Assembly (NCBI RefSeq): GCF_900167075.1 | Contig: NZ_FUWH01000004.1 | Coordinates: forward strand, 62,001 to 126,000 | Reading direction: 5' to 3' | DNA from: Sediminibacterium ginsengisoli | GTDB lineage: Bacteria > Bacteroidota > Bacteroidia > Chitinophagales > Chitinophagaceae | DNA: 64,000 nucleotides | In this document: positions 1 through 8,390 of the stretch, in pieces | Numbering within the stretch: the stretch's first letter is position 1 | Layout of the letters: each line of letters begins with the position of its first letter | Position numbers and translations under genes: made by a program | The notes under the pieces: model-generated | What the model saw: only the letters and a program-made list of their open reading frames with translations | Told to the model about the DNA's origin: nothing | The model's database searches: none

Positions 1-561
<561 letters not shown>

Positions 562-597
562 TTATTATTACCACTACCGGGTTTTCCGATTTGGGCG

Positions 598-605
598 CAA
601 AGGTA
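598..605 (-). promoter_or_regulatory. Putative Bacteroidota -7 box for atpD
   Basis: Read on the minus strand this is TACCTTTG, an exact match to the Bacteroidota -7 consensus TAnnTTTG. It lies 70 bases upstream of the atpD start. No clean TTTG -33 element was found at ideal spacing. The motif is seen; its function is inferred. Confidence 0.45.
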
Positions 606-647
606 AGGGCAGACGGCATAAAAATCACCAAAATCGCCAACTAAAAT

Positions 648-1010
648 TTACCCTTTGCCTTCCTTTCGCCTGAGAAAACCGGAGAAAAGCCTGAGTAAGC
701 CGAAAAATCCGACCTGCTTTACCCCTTTCAGCAAGGTCCCGGCCAGTTTTCCACCCTTCTCCGGGTCTTTGCTGCCTGCCAGCAGTTTAAAAAGCCCTAT
801 GCCAAGTTTCCAGACACTGCCGGCTACTTTATTGCTCAGGAATGCCGGCAGGATTGCGCCTATCGCATTTTTGGCAGCCTCCTGCGGCAACTTTGCCAGC
901 CGCTGCTCCAGTCCTGCCTCCCGTTCGCGGATGCGGAGCTTCAGGTCATGCATGGCCTGCTGCAGTTCCCGGCTGTTGCGGACCGGCTGGTCAGTTCCTG
1001 TTGTTCTCAT
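648..1010 (-). CDS. Small hypothetical protein, third gene of a membrane-stress-like trio
   Basis: I do not recognise a family. The product is about 120 residues. Its first half is charged and helical (SRELQQAMHDLKLRIRERE). Its second half is rich in glycine, leucine and lysine with two weakly hydrophobic stretches, and it ends in a basic tail (FLRRKEGKG). I chose the ATG at 1008-1010 (MRTTGTDQPVRN) because the longer start at 1034 would overlap the preceding gene by 44 bases; the chosen start overlaps it by 18. It sits immediately downstream of a holin-like protein and a YtxH protein, so it is probably co-transcribed and membrane associated. Function unknown. Confidence 0.7.
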   Translation of the reverse strand: MRTTGTDQPVRNSRELQQAMHDLKLRIREREAGLEQRLAKLPQEAAKNAIGAILPAFLSNKVAGSVWKLGIGLFKLLAGSKDPEKGGKLAGTLLKGVKQVGFFGLLRLFSGFLRRKEGKG

Positions 1011-1362
1011 CTGTTTCATCGGCTGTTTTATCAAAAAACACTTTGATCACCATATCTGTAATACGTTGCTCATATCGCCTGCGGGTTACCAGCAGTATGA
1101 TCACCAGGAGTATATACGCTGCCGCAACAATGCCGAAGCCGGCATAAAGACTACCCGTAAGATCTGCAAAATAATACCCGGCCATAATACTCAGGAATAA
1201 CAGGATGAACAGCCCGAACATAGCCAGCAGCCCCACTGTAAATAACATGGCCACCAGCCGTGACGACTTATCTGCCACCTGCATCTTTGCCAGCAGCAGC
1301 CTGTCGCGTACATATTCTTCCAGTTCCCTTCGCGAATCCCTGAAAAAATCCTCTGTTTCCAT
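991..1362 (-). CDS. Phage holin family (superfamily III-like) membrane protein
   Basis: This 123-residue protein has an amphipathic N-terminus (METEDFFRDSRRELEEYVRDR). Two hydrophobic segments follow, at about residues 38-66 and 73-93, and the C-terminus is charged. That layout matches the putative Actinobacterial Holin-X / phage holin superfamily III proteins that are common chromosomal genes in Bacteroidota. These usually sit next to YtxH genes and are not part of a prophage. Its start directly abuts the YtxH gene stop (1-base overlap at 1362), so the two are surely co-transcribed. The real role is unknown; an envelope-stress role is only suggested by context. Confidence 0.8.
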   Translation of the reverse strand: METEDFFRDSRRELEEYVRDRLLLAKMQVADKSSRLVAMLFTVGLLAMFGLFILLFLSIMAGYYFADLTGSLYAGFGIVAAAYILLVIILLVTRRRYEQRITDMVIKVFFDKTADETDENNRN

Positions 1363-1610
1363 TATGTATTATTAGTTGTTGCAGTCGTTTGCAGCTGTGC
1401 GATGAAATCTCTGCCTTTCTCCAGCAGTTCATTGAAAGCCTGATCGAATTCTTCTATACTGTCTTTTACTTTCTGCTCCACATCTGCAGCCATTTCTTTC
1501 GCATCGGCCAGTACTTCCTTTCCTTTATCACCGCTGAACAATAACACCAGTGCGGCGCCGGCAGCAGCCCCGAGCACAAGGCCTGCGATGAATTTCTGGT
1601 TATCCGTCAT
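1362..1610 (-). CDS. YtxH domain-containing protein
   Basis: This 82-residue protein has a glycine/alanine-rich membrane segment near the N-terminus (FIAGLVLGAAAGAALVLLF), then GDKGKEVLADAKEMAADVEQ and a helical charged tail. That is the typical YtxH (gas-vesicle/stress-like) layout. Family members are small membrane-anchored proteins linked to general stress in Firmicutes; the molecular role is not established. It is the first gene of a three-gene run with a holin-like protein and a small hypothetical protein. It is divergent from the AI-2E family permease across a short AT-rich spacer. Confidence 0.85.
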   Translation of the reverse strand: MTDNQKFIAGLVLGAAAGAALVLLFSGDKGKEVLADAKEMAADVEQKVKDSIEEFDQAFNELLEKGRDFIAQLQTTATTNNT

Positions 1611-1714
1611 ATTGGATTTTATTTTAGGCGGTTAAAACAATATATTTATCCTAACCCGGTATAATATTTTATATCGGATGTGTTTCAGTGATCAATCCTC
1701 AACACACAATTTAC

Positions 1715-2815
1715 ATGGAAAACAGGCAAGACCATAAGATCAACCGTTATTTTTTCCTGGGCGTTATCCTTTTATTAGGTGCTTTTCTGCTGATGAGCCT
1801 GAGCCTTTTCTTTACTGCTTTCCTGGGTGCCCTGATGTTCTATGTACTCAGTAAGGGGCCGGTAGAATGGCTGGTGAATAAAAAGAAATGGCAGAAATCC
1901 TGGGCAGCCGTGCTCGTAATCGTGGTATCCTTTTTCATCATTCTCCTGCCTATTTCTGTGATGGGTACCATGCTGGTGAGAAAGGTATTCCAGCTGGCGG
2001 CCAATATGGACACTATCATTACTCCTCTCCGCCGTTTCGATGCCATGCTGCAGGAACGCTTTCATTTTACGCTGATCTCCGACAAGAATATCGCTGAAGT
2101 ACAATCCTTTATTACAGGAATGTTGTCGCTTGCAGTGAACCAGGGCCTCAACTTTTTCAGTGAGATCATCATGATGTACTTCTTCCTGTACTTCATGATC
2201 ATGAACATTAACCGCATGGAGGCTGCCATTATATTCTATCTGCCTTTTCCGCGAAGCAAGATCATCCTTTTCGGTAATGAGCTCAGGGCACAAACCTTCA
2301 GCAATGCCGTCGGGATCCCGCTGATTGCAGTGGTGCAGGGTGTATTCGGTTATTTTGCCTATCTCCTTGCCGGCCTCGACGAACCGGGATTCTGGGGCAT
2401 CCTGACCGGTTTTTCTTCCATTATTCCCATCATCGGCACGGGACTGGCCTGGATCCCGGCATCCCTGATCCTTTTGCTGGGCAATCATACCTGGGCCGGC
2501 ATCTTTGTTTTTGCATGGGGACTCATCGTACTCAGCAGCCTCGACAATGTAGTACGTTTCCTGCTGGCCAAACGGATGGCGGATGTACACCCGATCGTAA
2601 CTGTCCTGGGTGTGATCATCGGGTTGCAGTATTTCGGGATTACGGGGCTGATCTTCGGTCCGCTGATCATTTCCTATTTTATCATCCTGCTCCGTATCTA
2701 CTATCTCGAATACCAGAAACCACGCGTTCAGCGAAGGACAAGGCCCGTACTGCCTTCCTATTTTCAGCTTCCTTTTGCAGGAAACAGCAAAAAGAAAAAA
2801 ATGAATCGTCCGTAA
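1715..2815 (+). CDS. AI-2E family transporter (PerM/YdiK/TqsA-like permease)
   Basis: This is a 366-residue polytopic inner-membrane protein with about seven or eight hydrophobic segments. The PF01594 family includes TqsA (autoinducer-2 export) and Na+/H+ antiporter-like members, so the substrate cannot be assigned. Characteristic stretches are GILTGFSSIIPIIGTGLAWIP and the C-terminal PIVTVLGVIIGLQYFGITGL followed by GPLI. I prefer the ATG at 1715 (MENRQDHKIN) over an upstream GTG at 1688, because it follows a plain leader and begins just before the first membrane segment. A strong hairpin immediately downstream terminates it. Confidence 0.88.
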   Translation: MENRQDHKINRYFFLGVILLLGAFLLMSLSLFFTAFLGALMFYVLSKGPVEWLVNKKKWQKSWAAVLVIVVSFFIILLPISVMGTMLVRKVFQLAANMDTIITPLRRFDAMLQERFHFTLISDKNIAEVQSFITGMLSLAVNQGLNFFSEIIMMYFFLYFMIMNINRMEAAIIFYLPFPRSKIILFGNELRAQTFSNAVGIPLIAVVQGVFGYFAYLLAGLDEPGFWGILTGFSSIIPIIGTGLAWIPASLILLLGNHTWAGIFVFAWGLIVLSSLDNVVRFLLAKRMADVHPIVTVLGVIIGLQYFGITGLIFGPLIISYFIILLRIYYLEYQKPRVQRRTRPVLPSYFQLPFAGNSKKKKMNRP

Positions 2816-2833
2816 ATACGTTAACTGATATAA

Positions 2834-2872
2834 AAATAGAAAGGGAACGCGGTCTGCGTTCCCTTTCTATTT
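2834..2872. terminator. Bidirectional hairpin terminator between convergent genes
   Basis: A perfect 17-bp inverted repeat (2834-2850 and 2856-2872) has a 5-base loop. The arms begin AAATAGAAAGGGAACGC. The A-rich and T-rich arm ends supply a U-tract on either strand. It lies between the AI-2E permease (+) and the EnvC-like gene (-), so it probably ends both transcripts. Confidence 0.85.
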
Positions 2873-2887
2873 ATGCCGGTGTATTAT

Positions 2888-4267
2888 TTATCTTCTCCGT
2901 TTCAGCCACAGTTCCGGGTTCATCATCTGCAGTTTGTCGTTATTGATCATCAGCGAAAGGGATCCGTCGCCATCGATGTTCAGGCCAGATCTGCCCAGCA
3001 CTGAGCCCGCTTTCATGGTTTGTCCGCGTGATACCGATACACTTGAAAGGTGCCCATAGGTTGTGAAGTATTTACCATGCCTGATCATAACGGTCCATTC
3101 ACCTGACACTTCACCTACATAAGACACTTCTCCGTCTGCGATGCTTTTTACAACGGTTCCCTGCGGAACCGCGATTTCGATACCATCGCTGTTACGTGTG
3201 AGTTTTGTACCCGGGATCGTCTCTATACCGAAATGCACGTCTACATTACCAATATCTACAGGCCATGGTAATGCGCCTTTGTTATTTTCGAATTTAATAG
3301 AAGTCTCCCTTCCTTCAGGGGTTGACTCCAGTGCGCTGTAGGTCCTGTTCTTTGGTGTGTTATCTAATGTAATCGGCTCTACAGGCTTAGGTTTGGCCGG
3401 TGTTGTACCTGCCGTGCTTCCCTTGGCCGGCGCAGTACCTGCGTCTGCGGGTTTATTGGCAGCTGCGGCATTAGCTGCCTGTAGTTTTTTAGCGTCTTCC
3501 AGTGCTTTCTGTTTGGCCAGTCTTTCCTTTCTCGCTGCTTCTTCCGTTTCCCTGCGTATTACGGCCTGGATCGCATTACGCATCTGCTGGCGCTGCTTTT
3601 CTTTTTCCTTCAGCTGGTTGGCGATCTCTTTTTCCTTTCCTTTAAGCTGAGCCACAACCTGGTCCTGCTGTTTTTTATCTTCCTGCAGTTCTTTCAGCTG
3701 TTCGCTCTGGGTCTGGAATGTGGCTACCTGTGCTTTTTTATTGATACTGAGCTGGCCGATCTTTTCTTTCATCAGCTGCTCCGATTTGATAATGGTATTA
3801 GCCTGGGTTTCGCGGTTCTGCCGGTAACTTTTCAGGTAGGCTACCCTTTTAATGGCATCGTTGAAGCTGGTGGCGGAGAACAGGAAATTGAGGTACTCGT
3901 AACTACTCCGGTTCTTATAGGCAAATACAATGCTCTGTGCATATTTCACCCTGAGGGTATCCAGCTCTTTACCCAGCCTGTAAATATCACGCTCGTTCAT
4001 AAAGATCGTTTCATCGAGCGCTTTGATCTGTTTGCTGATGCCGTTTACCAGCTCCATACGCTTATTCACCTTTTGTTTGATGATGGAGAGCTGGCTTAAG
4101 GAGAGTTTTTTGTTCTTGGTGGTCTCGTTGAGTTGCTGGGTGAGGTCTGCAAGCTCTTTTTTCAGTTCCTGCTCCTTTTTCTGTAGTTCTTCCCTTGTTG
4201 CCTGCTGGGCACATACCATACCTGCGATACAAAAAGAGAAGAAAAGGCAAAGAAGCGGTTTAAACAT
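2888..4267 (-). CDS. EnvC-like murein hydrolase activator (coiled coil plus degenerate LytM/M23 domain)
   Basis: This 459-residue protein has a signal peptide (MFKPLLCLFFSFCIAGMVCA), so I chose the ATG at 4265-4267 over the longer frame. Residues about 22-260 are long charged coiled coils. An alanine/proline linker follows, and then a C-terminal LytM (peptidase M23) domain from about residue 325 (ALPWPVDIGNVDVHFG). The zinc-ligand motifs look degenerate: the first His position reads TRNSDGIEI and the final HLHFE motif is replaced by SLSLMI. As in E. coli EnvC, this suggests a non-catalytic activator of cell-wall amidases in cell separation. It is the last gene of a dut - DUF4292 - EnvC run. 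Confidence 0.85.
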   Translation of the reverse strand: MFKPLLCLFFSFCIAGMVCAQQATREELQKKEQELKKELADLTQQLNETTKNKKLSLSQLSIIKQKVNKRMELVNGISKQIKALDETIFMNERDIYRLGKELDTLRVKYAQSIVFAYKNRSSYEYLNFLFSATSFNDAIKRVAYLKSYRQNRETQANTIIKSEQLMKEKIGQLSINKKAQVATFQTQSEQLKELQEDKKQQDQVVAQLKGKEKEIANQLKEKEKQRQQMRNAIQAVIRRETEEAARKERLAKQKALEDAKKLQAANAAAANKPADAGTAPAKGSTAGTTPAKPKPVEPITLDNTPKNRTYSALESTPEGRETSIKFENNKGALPWPVDIGNVDVHFGIETIPGTKLTRNSDGIEIAVPQGTVVKSIADGEVSYVGEVSGEWTVMIRHGKYFTTYGHLSSVSVSRGQTMKAGSVLGRSGLNIDGDGSLSLMINNDKLQMMNPELWLKRRR

Positions 4268-4335
4268 GATTGTCACTTTATTTTCGGTTCTCAACATGAT
4301 GTTATCGTGCAATAACGGCTAAAATGACCGGTAAA

Positions 4336-5166
4336 TTACTTGCGTTTGTAATTTTTTGGGATCTCGAACGTGTATTTTAACGGTTCATTTAAGGAAAACT
4401 CTTTGAAATCGAGGGTGATATCGAGTTTTGACTTCTCTGCTACCGAGATTTTCCGGTTGGCGGCGAAGAGGTAAGGCCCCATTTGCTGGTAATTTCCGAA
4501 AGTGATATCGCAGGTTCGGTTACGCTGGATATTCACATCATCCAGCTTGCTGTGCAGGATCCTGCTGTCGTTGATGTCGAGCGTTACCAGATGCTTGAAC
4601 ACATCGCCGTTCACGAGTACCAGCAGTTGCGTGGCCAGGTTCTTATAAGAGATGAGGTTGCCGGTTATGAAAATAGGGTTACCGATAATCATATCCTGCA
4701 TGGTATAGAAATCGAAGGGGATCTGGGTTTCTTCCTGCAGGTAGCTGATGGCGCGGTACATGACGGATTTATCATCTACCATTTTTACAAGCACCACACT
4801 GTCTTTGGTGATCTTTACCTGTAAACCCACTTTACTGATGCCAAGGAATTTACCTGCCACTTTGATCAGGATCACGCTGTCTTTGCGCATGCTGAGGTAA
4901 GCGGTATAATTATCGCTTCTTTCAGCTCCATCGTAATCGACCTTGATCTTGGCATTGAAAGTTTTGAAATCGATCTTGCTTTTGGCCACTTTGCTCATGA
5001 TCCCTTCCACGATAGCCGCGGAATCCACCTTGGGCGCCTCTTTAATGATCACTGCCTGGGCTGTATCCTTGCGGACCATCGCCGTTTGTATGTTCTGTAC
5101 CTTTTTTACTGTTTTACAGGAAAAAGAGACCAGAAGGACGGATATAATGAAAATTGCTTGTTTCAT
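4336..5166 (-). CDS. DUF4292 domain-containing lipoprotein
   Basis: This 276-residue protein starts with a lipoprotein signal (MKQAIFIISVLLVSFSC, predicted lipidated Cys17). After a short linker it continues with a beta-rich domain (FKTFNAKIKVDYDGAERSDN, SYLSMRKDSV-like segments) typical of Bacteroidota DUF4292 proteins, whose fold resembles LolA/LolB-type lipoprotein carriers. The cellular role is not established; a periplasmic or outer-membrane envelope role is inferred. It lies 3 bases downstream of dut and about 70 bases upstream of the EnvC-like gene, an arrangement I recall as common in Bacteroidota. Confidence 0.82.
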   Translation of the reverse strand: MKQAIFIISVLLVSFSCKTVKKVQNIQTAMVRKDTAQAVIIKEAPKVDSAAIVEGIMSKVAKSKIDFKTFNAKIKVDYDGAERSDNYTAYLSMRKDSVILIKVAGKFLGISKVGLQVKITKDSVVLVKMVDDKSVMYRAISYLQEETQIPFDFYTMQDMIIGNPIFITGNLISYKNLATQLLVLVNGDVFKHLVTLDINDSRILHSKLDDVNIQRNRTCDITFGNYQQMGPYLFAANRKISVAEKSKLDITLDFKEFSLNEPLKYTFEIPKNYKRK

Positions 5167-5169
5167 GTA

Positions 5170-5619
5170 TTATTGTTTGCCTGTATGACCAAACCCACCG
5201 GCGCCTCTGGCTGTTTCATTAATAATATCTACCGGTGCCCATACAATCTTTTCAACACGCTGTACTACGAGCTGTGCAATTCTGTCGCCCGTATGAATGG
5301 TTTGGGGTTCATTGGACAGGTTGATGAGAATCACTTTGATCTCACCACGGTAATCTGCATCAATCGTGCCGGGGGTATTCAGGCAGGTAATACCCTGTTT
5401 GATGGCCAGCCCGCTGCGCGGTCTAACCTGCACTTCGTGATTTTCGGGCAATTCTATGAACAATCCCGTTGCAATCAGGGCCCGCTCCATCGGGGCAAGT
5501 GTTACCGGTTGGGGCAGAAAAGCCCTGATATCCATTCCCGAAGACCCTTCTGTGGCATAAGCCGGAAGTGGGTTATCTGATTGGTTAATAATGTTAACCG
5601 GGGTAAGATTTGCTGACAT
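5170..5619 (-). CDS. dut: Deoxyuridine 5'-triphosphate nucleotidohydrolase (dUTPase)
   Basis: The enzyme hydrolyses dUTP to dUMP and pyrophosphate, keeping uracil out of DNA and feeding dTMP synthesis. The 149-residue product shows the trimeric dUTPase motifs in order: GSSGMDIRA (motif 1), RPRSGLA (2), [14 protein letters not shown] (3), GDRIAQLV (4) and the glycine-rich [10 protein letters not shown] tail (5). I chose ATG 5617-5619 ([10 protein letters not shown]), which gives the usual family length; a start 13 codons upstream is possible. It heads the dut - DUF4292 - EnvC run and is divergent from the lipoprotein gene at 5697. Confidence 0.96.
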   Translation of the reverse strand: MSANLTPVNIINQSDNPLPAYATEGSSGMDIRAFLPQPVTLAPMERALIATGLFIELPENHEVQVRPRSGLAIKQGITCLNTPGTIDADYRGEIKVILINLSNEPQTIHTGDRIAQLVVQRVEKIVWAPVDIINETARGAGGFGHTGKQ

Positions 5620-5672
5620 GAGGGCAAATGTAGGAAATGTACAAGAGTTGGCCGACAAAGAATAAGATGTAT

Positions 5673-5680
5673 TACTTTTG
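5673..5680 (+). promoter_or_regulatory. Putative -7 box ahead of the first polysaccharide locus
   Basis: TACTTTTG exactly matches TAnnTTTG and lies 17 bases before the ATG at 5697. A TTG about 22 bases upstream (5648-5650) could be the -33 element. If active, it would drive the lipoprotein gene and possibly the downstream glycan genes, which are closely packed. Confidence 0.5.
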
Positions 5681-5696
5681 GCCCTAATCTGTACGG

Positions 5697-6386
5697 ATGA
5701 AACCTGGCTTTATGAAAAAACAGCGGTTATCCTTTCTCGTGTTACTGTTATTTCCGTTACTGGCGTTTCTGTCGGGCGGTTGTTTCAAGCGCCTTCCGGA
5801 TAAACACGAGGTATATTTTAATGATTTTGAAAAAGGCAGCCAGGCAAAGCTGACCATTTTCGATCACAATGGCAAAGTGGACTCTTCTAAAATAGCTTCC
5901 TTTAATAATGGTAAGGTATTCGGTTTTTTCAATAATAACCGCATCGAACTGGATCTGGATCATCTGCCGGAGCATAATGCGCTCAAGGTTGAGTTCGACC
6001 TTCTGATCCATGATGCCTGGGATGGTAATTATATTAGACCCGGAAGTACCATTCCGGATGTGTGGCAGATGATGTTTGGCAACGACCTGGTATACCAGAC
6101 CACTTTTTCCAACACCACTTACCCGCAGTCGTTCCCGGTAAATTATGGAACCGGAACCACATCCAATCCTCCGGGTGCCAATGCCTGGAACCGGAGTCTG
6201 CCGGGTGTTTGTGCGCTTCAGTCATCGGCTAATGGCAGTTCTTTATATAAGATCGAGTTCCTTACCGGGCATTCGGGGGGCGCCATCAAGATCGCATGTA
6301 ATGATGCGTTGCAGCCTTATATGAGTTACTGTAACAAAAGCTGGTCGATCGATAACCTGCGCCTGACAGCAATCAAGTACAATTAA
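5697..6386 (+). CDS. Unknown lipoprotein with a jelly-roll-like domain, upstream of the glycan genes
   Basis: This 229-residue protein has a signal peptide ending in a lipobox (LLAFLSGGC), so it is probably lipidated and surface or periplasm facing. The mature part looks all-beta: [44 protein letters not shown] and then [19 protein letters not shown]. The spacing of FDxxxxDxWDG and PDxW resembles LamG/concanavalin-like jelly-roll domains of extracellular proteins. I do not recognise a named family. Two Cys pairs (VCAL, ACND, YCNK) occur late in the protein. It lies 29 bases upstream of an acetyltransferase gene and may be the first gene of the (+) polysaccharide operon. Carbohydrate binding is speculation. 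Confidence 0.75.
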   Translation: MKPGFMKKQRLSFLVLLLFPLLAFLSGGCFKRLPDKHEVYFNDFEKGSQAKLTIFDHNGKVDSSKIASFNNGKVFGFFNNNRIELDLDHLPEHNALKVEFDLLIHDAWDGNYIRPGSTIPDVWQMMFGNDLVYQTTFSNTTYPQSFPVNYGTGTTSNPPGANAWNRSLPGVCALQSSANGSSLYKIEFLTGHSGGAIKIACNDALQPYMSYCNKSWSIDNLRLTAIKYN

Positions 6387-6415
6387 TGTGACAGAATACC
6401 AAATCATTCGTTCAC

Positions 6416-7093
6416 ATGAAAACAATCCGTTCCCTTTTAAAAGCCATATGGCGGGCCAACCCTAAAACGATCTATTTCAATTTCAGGTACCTGCCCTGGA
6501 AGCAGGCCGTGCATTTTCCTTTCTGGATCTCATCCCGAACAAGCCTGCGTAAAGTAAAAGGTCAGGTTCAGCTGAACGGGCCGCTGGAAACCGGGATGAT
6601 CCGGATCGGGTATGGCAACATAGGCATTTTCGATCATAAACGCTCACGCAGTATCTGGGAAGTATGCGGTACTGTTGTATTTGAAGGCAAGGCGGAAATA
6701 GGCCATGGTTCCAAGATCTCCGTTGGCCCGGAAGGCATGCTTTTTTTCGGGAAAAACTTTGCGTTAACGGCTGAGAGTACTATTGTTGCCTATAAAAAAG
6801 TGGTCTTTGGTGATGATTGCCTGCTTTCATGGGATATACTGATCATGGATACGGATTATCACGCCATCCGCAATTCCCGTTCGGAAGTACTGAACCCGCC
6901 TGCGCCGGTGATCATCGGTAATTCCGTATGGATCGGATGCCGCTCGCTCGTGCTTAAGGGAACGGTGATCCCGGATGGTGCTATCATTGCAGCCAACAGT
7001 TTTGTAAATAAAGAACTCACGGGCACTCATCAGTTATTCGGAAAAAATCCATTATCCGTACTGGCAAGTGATGTTTACTGGGATAAAGACTAA
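6416..7093 (+). CDS. Hexapeptide-repeat (left-handed beta-helix) acyltransferase
   Basis: This 225-residue protein carries the LbH acetyltransferase signature: repeated I/V-G-x-x-x/S-x turns (IRIGYGNIGIFDHKR, AEIGHGSKISVGPEGML) and the C-terminal IIGNSVWIGCRSLVLKGTVI, where PDGAIIAANSFVNKE follows. The WDILIMDTDYHAI segment holds the conserved Asp-x-Asp-x-His region of the CysE/LacA/NodL class. It probably acetylates a sugar residue of the exopolysaccharide or a lipid-linked intermediate in the cytosol. It lies 28 bases before the flippase gene, inside the (+) glycan operon. The exact acceptor is unknown. Confidence 0.85.
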   Translation: MKTIRSLLKAIWRANPKTIYFNFRYLPWKQAVHFPFWISSRTSLRKVKGQVQLNGPLETGMIRIGYGNIGIFDHKRSRSIWEVCGTVVFEGKAEIGHGSKISVGPEGMLFFGKNFALTAESTIVAYKKVVFGDDCLLSWDILIMDTDYHAIRNSRSEVLNPPAPVIIGNSVWIGCRSLVLKGTVIPDGAIIAANSFVNKELTGTHQLFGKNPLSVLASDVYWDKD

Positions 7094-7121
7094 TCAAACA
7101 CTTGCATAAACGTTATTGTAC

Positions 7122-8390
7122 ATGACAGGAGGCAGCAAAACAAGAATACCAGATCTGTTGAGGAGACCGTTGCTGTCCAATTTCCTGAATCTCGGATTTA
7201 TACAGGTATCCAATGCGGTTGTGCAGATACTGCTCTTCCCTATTATTATACATGTAGTAGGGCTTGATCAATTCGGGATGGTAATGGTAGCAAATTCCTT
7301 TGCAGCCCTGGGTGGCCTCGTTACCAATTACGGTACCAGCCTGTCTGGTATTAAAGATGTTACACTGCACAAGTCAGACAGCGGCATGCTGGCTGGTGTT
7401 TTCTACAATATTCTTTTCACCCGTTTTGCGCTTGCCGTGCTATGCATGCTCAGCATTCCCGTTCTCACCGCAGTGGGCTATCATACAGAATACCTGTTAC
7501 TGGCACTTCCCATATTGCTTGCCGAAATTGTAAACCCGCTTTTCTTTTTTACCGGCACCGAAAAGCTTTTTATTTATAATGTGGCCAACCTCGCTTCAAA
7601 ACTGCTGGCATCTATTCTGATCCTTACACTGATCACCAACCCGGAAAAAGCACCATGGGTTAATTTTTACCTGGGAATATGCAGTTTTATTTTTTATATG
7701 CTGCTGAGTATATACATCTCAAGAAAATACCGTCTGGGTAAACCATTATGGAACCCGGGAGAAATAGGCAGGCTGCTGAAAAACAATTTCTACCTGGTAG
7801 GTAATAATATTTCAGTACAGTTACAGCAGTCTTTCTTTCTTTTTTCCATAGCTACATTACACAATCCTTTATTACTCGGCGCTTATTCGCTGTGCGATAA
7901 AATAGTATGGTCGTTCCGTTTGCTGCTGACGGCATTTTCCGGGGCGCTTTTTCCGAAAGCGGTACGGCTGTACCAGGAAGAACCGGCGCTTTGGGTACGA
8001 TATAGAAGAACAACCAACAAATATCTCGCTGTTTGTTTCATAACAGCAGGTATTGCACTGTTTTTTACAGCGCCGCTGATTACCAGGGTACTGACAGGCA
8101 AAGATGATCCACTCACCTGTTCATTTATCAGGTGTATAAGTTTCGTGCCTTTTGTAGCATCGATGAACCTCCTCAATGTGCTGGACCTGCTTATTAAAAA
8201 CAGGTATGCGGATATATTCAAGATCGCTGTCATCATCCTTATGCTTACAGTTACTACTGCCCTGTTGTTTTTAAAATTCGGCTCGGTATATTCATTCGGG
8301 TATTACCCGCTGATCATCGAATTATGCAGCATCCCGTTATATCTCTATTTTATACGCAACTCCTTAAAATTCTCTCCGAAGCATGATTAA
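7122..8390 (+). CDS. Wzx-type polysaccharide flippase (MATE/MOP superfamily)
   Basis: This 422-residue integral membrane protein has about twelve hydrophobic helices, beginning LLSNFLNLGFIQVSNAVVQI with LLFPIIIHVVG next, and contains GLDQFGMVMVANSFAALGG. This is the layout of Polysacc_synt flippases, which move undecaprenyl-linked repeat units across the inner membrane. I chose ATG 7122 over TTG 7116. The stop overlaps the following GT2 start by 8 bases, indicating translational coupling. It is the flippase of the first glycan locus; a second, unrelated-looking one serves the minus-strand locus. Confidence 0.88.
   Translation: MTGGSKTRIPDLLRRPLLSNFLNLGFIQVSNAVVQILLFPIIIHVVGLDQFGMVMVANSFAALGGLVTNYGTSLSGIKDVTLHKSDSGMLAGVFYNILFTRFALAVLCMLSIPVLTAVGYHTEYLLLALPILLAEIVNPLFFFTGTEKLFIYNVANLASKLLASILILTLITNPEKAPWVNFYLGICSFIFYMLLSIYISRKYRLGKPLWNPGEIGRLLKNNFYLVGNNISVQLQQSFFLFSIATLHNPLLLGAYSLCDKIVWSFRLLLTAFSGALFPKAVRLYQEEPALWVRYRRTTNKYLAVCFITAGIALFFTAPLITRVLTGKDDPLTCSFIRCISFVPFVASMNLLNVLDLLIKNRYADIFKIAVIILMLTVTTALLFLKFGSVYSFGYYPLIIELCSIPLYLYFIRNSLKFSPKHD

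Noticed and set aside
655..1200. 181-residue plus-strand reading frame
   Set aside because: It is antisense to the hypothetical and holin-like genes; its Ser/Pro/Cys-rich composition is typical of a reverse shadow.
991..1362. Holin-like protein as evidence of a prophage
   Set aside because: No other phage genes flank it, and YtxH/holin-like pairs are ordinary chromosomal genes in Bacteroidota.
1775..2590. 271-residue minus-strand reading frame
   Set aside because: It lies fully antisense to the well-supported AI-2E permease and has no recognisable domain; its composition is that of a shadow frame.
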